From Aureimonas sp. AU20 (lineage in GTDB: Bacteria > Pseudomonadota > Alphaproteobacteria > Rhizobiales > Rhizobiaceae): a stretch of DNA of 64,000 nucleotides. Where the stretch lies: assembly GCF_001442755.1 (NCBI RefSeq), contig NZ_CP006369.1:372001-436000 (forward strand), in the 5' to 3' direction. Below are positions 60,712 to 64,000 of this stretch, piece after piece; position 1 is the first letter of the stretch, and each line of letters opens with the position of its first letter. Made by a program: the position numbers and the translations under genes. The notes beneath the pieces are model-generated. The model ran no database searches. It was not told where the DNA came from and worked only from the letters and a program-made list of their open reading frames with translations.

Positions 60712-61091
60712 TAAAGGCGGGTGGTGCCGTCAGGCAGAATCGGCTGCCATGCTGAAAGCCGGGAAAGCGATATCGTCGCCGGACGGCTGGCACGAAACGG
60801 TTTCCAGCGTCAGGGAGAAGGCGGCGAGCGGACCGGTTCCGTGCCCCCGTCTGGCGCAAAGCGCTGCCCCGCTCCGAACATCCCGCCCCTCTCCTTCGCC
60901 GCTCGCCTGCCCTTACGCAGAACCAAGGCTCCATCAATGACCCGTTCACGCCCTCTGTCCAACACATCGCCTCGCCCCACCCAAGACACGCCCTCGCCCT
61001 GCCCCGCTTCGCCACGGCCGCTCGCGAGCCAACCTCGCGCGATGACGCATTTCCCGGCCGCGCTCACCTCCCTTGCTGCGGACACCACCCG

Positions 61092-62513
61092 ATGATCGCC
61101 CTGTTCGACGAGGCCGCATCGAGCGCAGCGCCCTCCTCGCCCGAGTCCGCCACCGCCACGGAGCGCGCCCGTCAGCGCCTCCAGAGCTTTCTCGCCTATC
61201 TCGCCGTGGCGCGCGGCGGGGATGCGCCCGCCCCCTCGCCCGCCGCGAACCTGCGCGATGCCGTGGCGGATGCGCCGCGTCTGGCCGTGGCCGTCGCCGC
61301 CCTGCCCTCGCCGCCGGACTGGTGGGACGCGGAATGGCAGGGGCTCGATCTCGCGGACGCCGATCTCTCCGGCCTTCCGTTCACGGGCGCCGATCTCACC
61401 CATGCCAATCTGAAACGCGCCGTCGTCGCCAACGGGGTGGGCCGCGCCGCGCGCTTCGACGACGCGCTGATCGAGGAAGCGCGCTTCTCGAACGCCGATC
61501 TCAGCGGCGCCTCCTTCGTCAACGCCGTCGGCGGACAGGCCGAGTTTGAGGGCGCGATGCTGGAGGACGCGATCTTTCGCGGCGCGAACCTGCGCTTCTC
61601 CAGCTTCAAGACCGCGCTTCTCGACGGCGCTGATTTCGAGGGCGCGGACGGCTGGGGCGCCGACTTCACCGGCGCCGACGCCGACCGGACCGTGTTCCGC
61701 AAGGCCCGTCTGGACGAAGCCGACCTGTCCGACGTCAACCTCACCTTTTCCGACTTCACCGGCGCCAGCCTCAAGCGCGCCAAGCTTCGCGGCTCGCGGC
61801 TGCGCGGGGCCAATCTCGCCGGCGCGGCCTTGACCGGCACCGATCTCAGCGGCGCGGACCTTTCCGACACGACGCTTCTGCGCATCGACCTGTCGAGCTG
61901 CGATCTTCGCCATGTCCGCTTCGGCGGTGCCTGGATCGAGGGCTGCCGCTTGCGCGCCGAGCAGCTCGGCGGCGCGGTGGGCGAAGAGGTCGCCGGCCAG
62001 TTCGAGGCCGCGCGGGCGAGCTATTCCGCGCTGGAGGCGAACTTCATCAGCATCGGCGCCAAGGCGGAGGCCGGATGGGCCTACAAGAAGGGTCGCAAGA
62101 TGGGGTGCCTGGGCGCGCGCGCCGGCGCGGGGAAAGCGCTCCGCGAGCGCCGCTGGCGCGCGCTTCTCGAGCAATCCTACGTCTGGGCGGCCGATCGCTT
62201 CGTGGAATGGCTGTGCGACTATGGCGAGAGCCTGTCGCGTGTCGTGCGCGCCTTCGCGATCCTGATCCTCGTCTTCGGCGCGCTCTATGGGCTGGACGGA
62301 GGGCTGGTGCCCAAGGGCACTGAGATCCCGACCCGCAACGTCATCGACCTTCTCAGCTACAGCGCCCTCAATATGATGACCTCCAACCCGCCCGAGATCG
62401 GGATCGAGGTGGTGGGCCGCACGGCCAACATTCTGGTGGGCCTGCAAGGCGCGATCGGCATCATCCTCATGGGCCTGTTCGGCTACATCCTGGGAAACCG
62501 CATCCGACGCTGA
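61092..62513 (+). CDS. Pentapeptide-repeat protein fused to an ion-channel-like membrane domain
   Basis: A 473-residue protein. Residues ~85-290 form a pentapeptide-repeat helix, with units such as ADLSG, ANLKR, ADFTG and ANLAG repeated many times. A helical linker follows (YSALEANFISIGAKAEAGWA), a form known in pentapeptide proteins with a C-terminal channel domain. The C-terminus has a membrane helix (~383-402), a pore-loop-like region (~416-437) and a second helix (~444-467). The place where related proteins carry TxGYGD reads MTSNPPEIG, so potassium selectivity looks lost. Known relatives are annotated as ion-channel proteins, but function is unproven. Confidence 0.8.
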   Translation: MIALFDEAASSAAPSSPESATATERARQRLQSFLAYLAVARGGDAPAPSPAANLRDAVADAPRLAVAVAALPSPPDWWDAEWQGLDLADADLSGLPFTGADLTHANLKRAVVANGVGRAARFDDALIEEARFSNADLSGASFVNAVGGQAEFEGAMLEDAIFRGANLRFSSFKTALLDGADFEGADGWGADFTGADADRTVFRKARLDEADLSDVNLTFSDFTGASLKRAKLRGSRLRGANLAGAALTGTDLSGADLSDTTLLRIDLSSCDLRHVRFGGAWIEGCRLRAEQLGGAVGEEVAGQFEAARASYSALEANFISIGAKAEAGWAYKKGRKMGCLGARAGAGKALRERRWRALLEQSYVWAADRFVEWLCDYGESLSRVVRAFAILILVFGALYGLDGGLVPKGTEIPTRNVIDLLSYSALNMMTSNPPEIGIEVVGRTANILVGLQGAIGIILMGLFGYILGNRIRR

Positions 62514-62544
62514 CGGGCGCGAAGTCGCGGCTCAGGATGATGAT

Positions 62545-62578
62545 GGGCGGGGCCGGGCATCGCACATCCGGCCCGCCC
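62545..62578. terminator. Bidirectional hairpin between convergent genes
   Basis: GGGCGGGGCCGG pairs with CCGGCCCGCCC with one bulged G across an 11-nt loop, 31 bp after the pentapeptide gene and 122 bp before the end of the convergent SDR gene. No T run. Confidence 0.5.
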
Positions 62579-62699
62579 TCGGCGTCTGCCGGCTCTAAAA
62601 ACCCGGCCGTCTCTTTATATTGACCGCTCGCAATCGAGAGGCCGCACGCGGTCAGCGGCGGGAACCGACCAAAGCGCCCTCTCCCGCCGCTGAAGACCC

Positions 62700-63701
62700 T
62701 CAGTAACGCGAGCGACCGACCAGCCTCGACAGAACGGATCGCGCCGCAAGCCCGGCGACGAACACGCCCGCCACCGCGCCCGCCTTCACCAGATCCACCT
62801 GACGGCGCGTCACGAACTCGTGGCGCGTGCCAAGCGTCCGGCTCTTGGACGGGCCGTCGATCCGCGCCGGGCCTTTGACCGCCACCTCCAGATTGCCCTC
62901 GCGCGGCGCCATGGGCGCGCCTTCCTGCGCCTCGCGCATGCCGGCGGCCTTGCGATCGGCAAACCCCGGCGCCAGAGCCTGGGCCAGCGCCATCATGGCG
63001 GTGGAGCGTCCGACCCAGATTTCGCGCTGCGGATCGCGCACGGCGGAATAGACGGCTTCGGCGCAAAGGCGCGGGTCGAACAGCGGATCGGGGATCACCT
63101 GCTCATGGCCCGTCCGGTTGCGCGCCCAAGTCGGCTGCGGCGTGTTGACGGCGGGGAGATAGATGACGCTCAACGTCACGCTTGAGCGATCCGCGATGAG
63201 TTCGGAGCGCAGCGAGTCCGTGAAGCCGCCGACGGCCGCCTTGGCGCCGCAATAGGCGGCCTGGAGCGGCGCGGAGCGGATTGCCAGACCCGACGACACC
63301 TGGATGATCGCGCCGCGATTGCGCGGCTTCATGCTGCGCAGCGCGGCCAGCGTGCCGTAGACCTGCGAAAGATAGGTCGCGGCGGTGACGCGCTGATACT
63401 CTTCCGGCGTGATCTTGTCGGCCGGGGCGACCACGGTGGACATGGCGTTGTTGACCCAGGCGTCGATGCCGCCCAGCTCCGCCACGACCCGCTCGGCCGC
63501 CCTGTCCACCTCCGACGCCATGCCGACATCGGTCGGAATGTCGAGAATACGCGGCCCATGGCCCGCCAGCATCTCGCGCGCCTCGGCCAGCCGTTCCCTG
63601 TCGCGGGCCAGGAGCGCCACCTGCCACCCGGCCTTGGCAAAGCGCTCCGCGATGGCCAGGCCGATCCCCGCGCTGCCTCCGGTCACTACAACGGTCTTCA
63701 T
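62700..63701 (-). CDS. Short-chain dehydrogenase/reductase with C-terminal membrane segment
   Basis: A 333-residue SDR. The cofactor motif TGGSAGIGLAIAERF is at the N-terminus, NNAM substitutes for the usual NNAG, the catalytic serine lies in IIQVSSGLAI, and Y/K are in AYCGAKAAVGG, where the usual YxxxK is YCGAK. Beyond the ~250-residue core is an extension of ~80 residues ending in a hydrophobic helix (VKAGAVAGVFVAGLAARSVL), so the enzyme is probably membrane-attached. The substrate is unknown. ATG 63701 is the start that begins the beta-strand; a dyad lies 123 bp upstream. Confidence 0.88.
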   Translation of the reverse strand: MKTVVVTGGSAGIGLAIAERFAKAGWQVALLARDRERLAEAREMLAGHGPRILDIPTDVGMASEVDRAAERVVAELGGIDAWVNNAMSTVVAPADKITPEEYQRVTAATYLSQVYGTLAALRSMKPRNRGAIIQVSSGLAIRSAPLQAAYCGAKAAVGGFTDSLRSELIADRSSVTLSVIYLPAVNTPQPTWARNRTGHEQVIPDPLFDPRLCAEAVYSAVRDPQREIWVGRSTAMMALAQALAPGFADRKAAGMREAQEGAPMAPREGNLEVAVKGPARIDGPSKSRTLGTRHEFVTRRQVDLVKAGAVAGVFVAGLAARSVLSRLVGRSRY

Positions 63702-63823
63702 CCCAACGATCCTTTTCGTGCCGGTCGGGATGGGAATGCACGGGTGACGCAGGGGTTGCCGGGTGCGACGCGGACGCGCGGGGCAGGGCACGGGGTCTGC
63801 TACGACGGATTGCCATGCCGCAA

Positions 63824-63839
63824 GTTGTCACCTGACAAC
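63824..63839. promoter_or_regulatory. Perfect 16-bp palindrome upstream of the SDR gene
   Basis: GTTGTCA-CC-TGACAAC, 7-bp arms with a 2-bp spacer, 123 bp upstream of the SDR start. It is a typical repressor dyad (GntR- or TetR-like size). The 299 bp from 63702 to the window edge contain no gene that I can support. Confidence 0.5.
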
Positions 63840-64000
63840 GCACCCTTTAGAACCGCCATCAAAGGGCATCGGAATGATAAGAGGAATGCCAGTTCCGACC
63901 CGCGAAGCCCTGTCACCGGCCATCCCAGCGCCCTGCAACACGGAGCTTGCCGGAGCCTGAAAGGCCTCGTTAACCCCTTTCCGACTCGCCTTGCGACTCG

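Larger units (their letters stand above)
59916..61091. other. 1.2-kb gap with a MITE copy and a coding remnant
   Basis: No complete gene is recognisable. It contains MITE-like copy B (about 60537-60711) and a 128-codon minus-strand frame with good protein character but no start codon (60152-60538), both listed separately. The first ~230 bp and the last ~370 bp are GC-rich and frame-open with no family resemblance. The promoter of the pentapeptide gene must lie near 61000. Confidence 0.45.

Noticed and set aside
1..64000. tRNA, rRNA or CRISPR array
   Set aside because: No cloverleaf-type T-arm motif in the gene-free gaps, no rRNA-like stretch, and no regular short repeats with spacers were seen by eye. 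A tRNAscan/CRISPR search would be decisive.

Overview
The window is a GC-rich chromosomal stretch with about 53 supportable protein genes, two gene remnants, no RNA gene or CRISPR array that I can see, and no large mobile element. The protein families point to an alphaproteobacterium, most likely Hyphomicrobiales: a type II lumazine synthase, a DUF6894 protein, a PhnA-like membrane protein, MHYT-PAS-GGDEF-EAL proteins and TadE/TadG-like proteins with no host tad locus. Aurantimonadaceae-type relatives are possible. This placement is inference from gene content only.

Layout. 1-3.3 kb is a sugar locus: a LacI regulator and a periplasmic sugar-binding protein on the minus strand, divergent from a D-tagatose/D-psicose 3-epimerase-like enzyme, with a LacI-type operator between them. 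3.6-7.5 kb holds a DUF2076 protein, a DedA protein, a TerC/CBS/CorC-C protein behind a hairpin-rich leader, and a small membrane protein, followed by a 161-bp MITE-like element. 7.7-11.6 kb is a two-component system divergent from eptA (lipid A phosphoethanolamine transferase). 11.7-14.3 kb has three TadE/TadG-like genes. 14.6-19.2 kb has two adjacent GGDEF-EAL genes. 20.0-24.4 kb is a polar amino-acid ABC transporter with RidA and an IclR regulator. A more AT-rich patch (about 24.6-25.2 kb) precedes MarR and GST genes. 26.8-30.3 kb has two more c-di-GMP genes, then nudK divergent from a DeoR regulator.

32.0-35.8 kb is a 1270-residue multi-sensor hybrid histidine kinase. 36.8-45.2 kb carries a DnaQ-type exonuclease, an HNH protein, a PAS-GGDEF gene broken by an in-frame amber codon, a YcaQ-type glycosylase, an aldo/keto reductase with a divergent LysR gene, and a fifth intact c-di-GMP gene. 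45.4-54.6 kb is mostly single genes: GNAT, ribH, a secreted DUF5666-like protein, a glycoside hydrolase with a 149-bp tandem duplication upstream, small envelope proteins, Crp/Fnr and PhnA-like. 54.7-57.4 kb is a CadR/PbrR-like MerR regulator with a P1B metal ATPase. 57.9-59.9 kb is a second hybrid kinase whose sensor domain matches the 32-kb kinase. 61.1-63.7 kb has a pentapeptide-repeat/ion-channel-like fusion and an SDR enzyme.

Themes. Signalling dominates: six c-di-GMP genes (one broken), three histidine kinases, and many regulators sitting beside the genes they probably control. Several of those regulators have a dyad or phased repeats in the right place. The least explained items are the approximately 160-bp MITE family (three copies, one forming the 3' end of the metal ATPase gene), the amber-split diguanylate cyclase, the channel-like protein without a recognisable selectivity filter, and the start-less coding remnant in the 1.2-kb gap at 59.9-61.1 kb.
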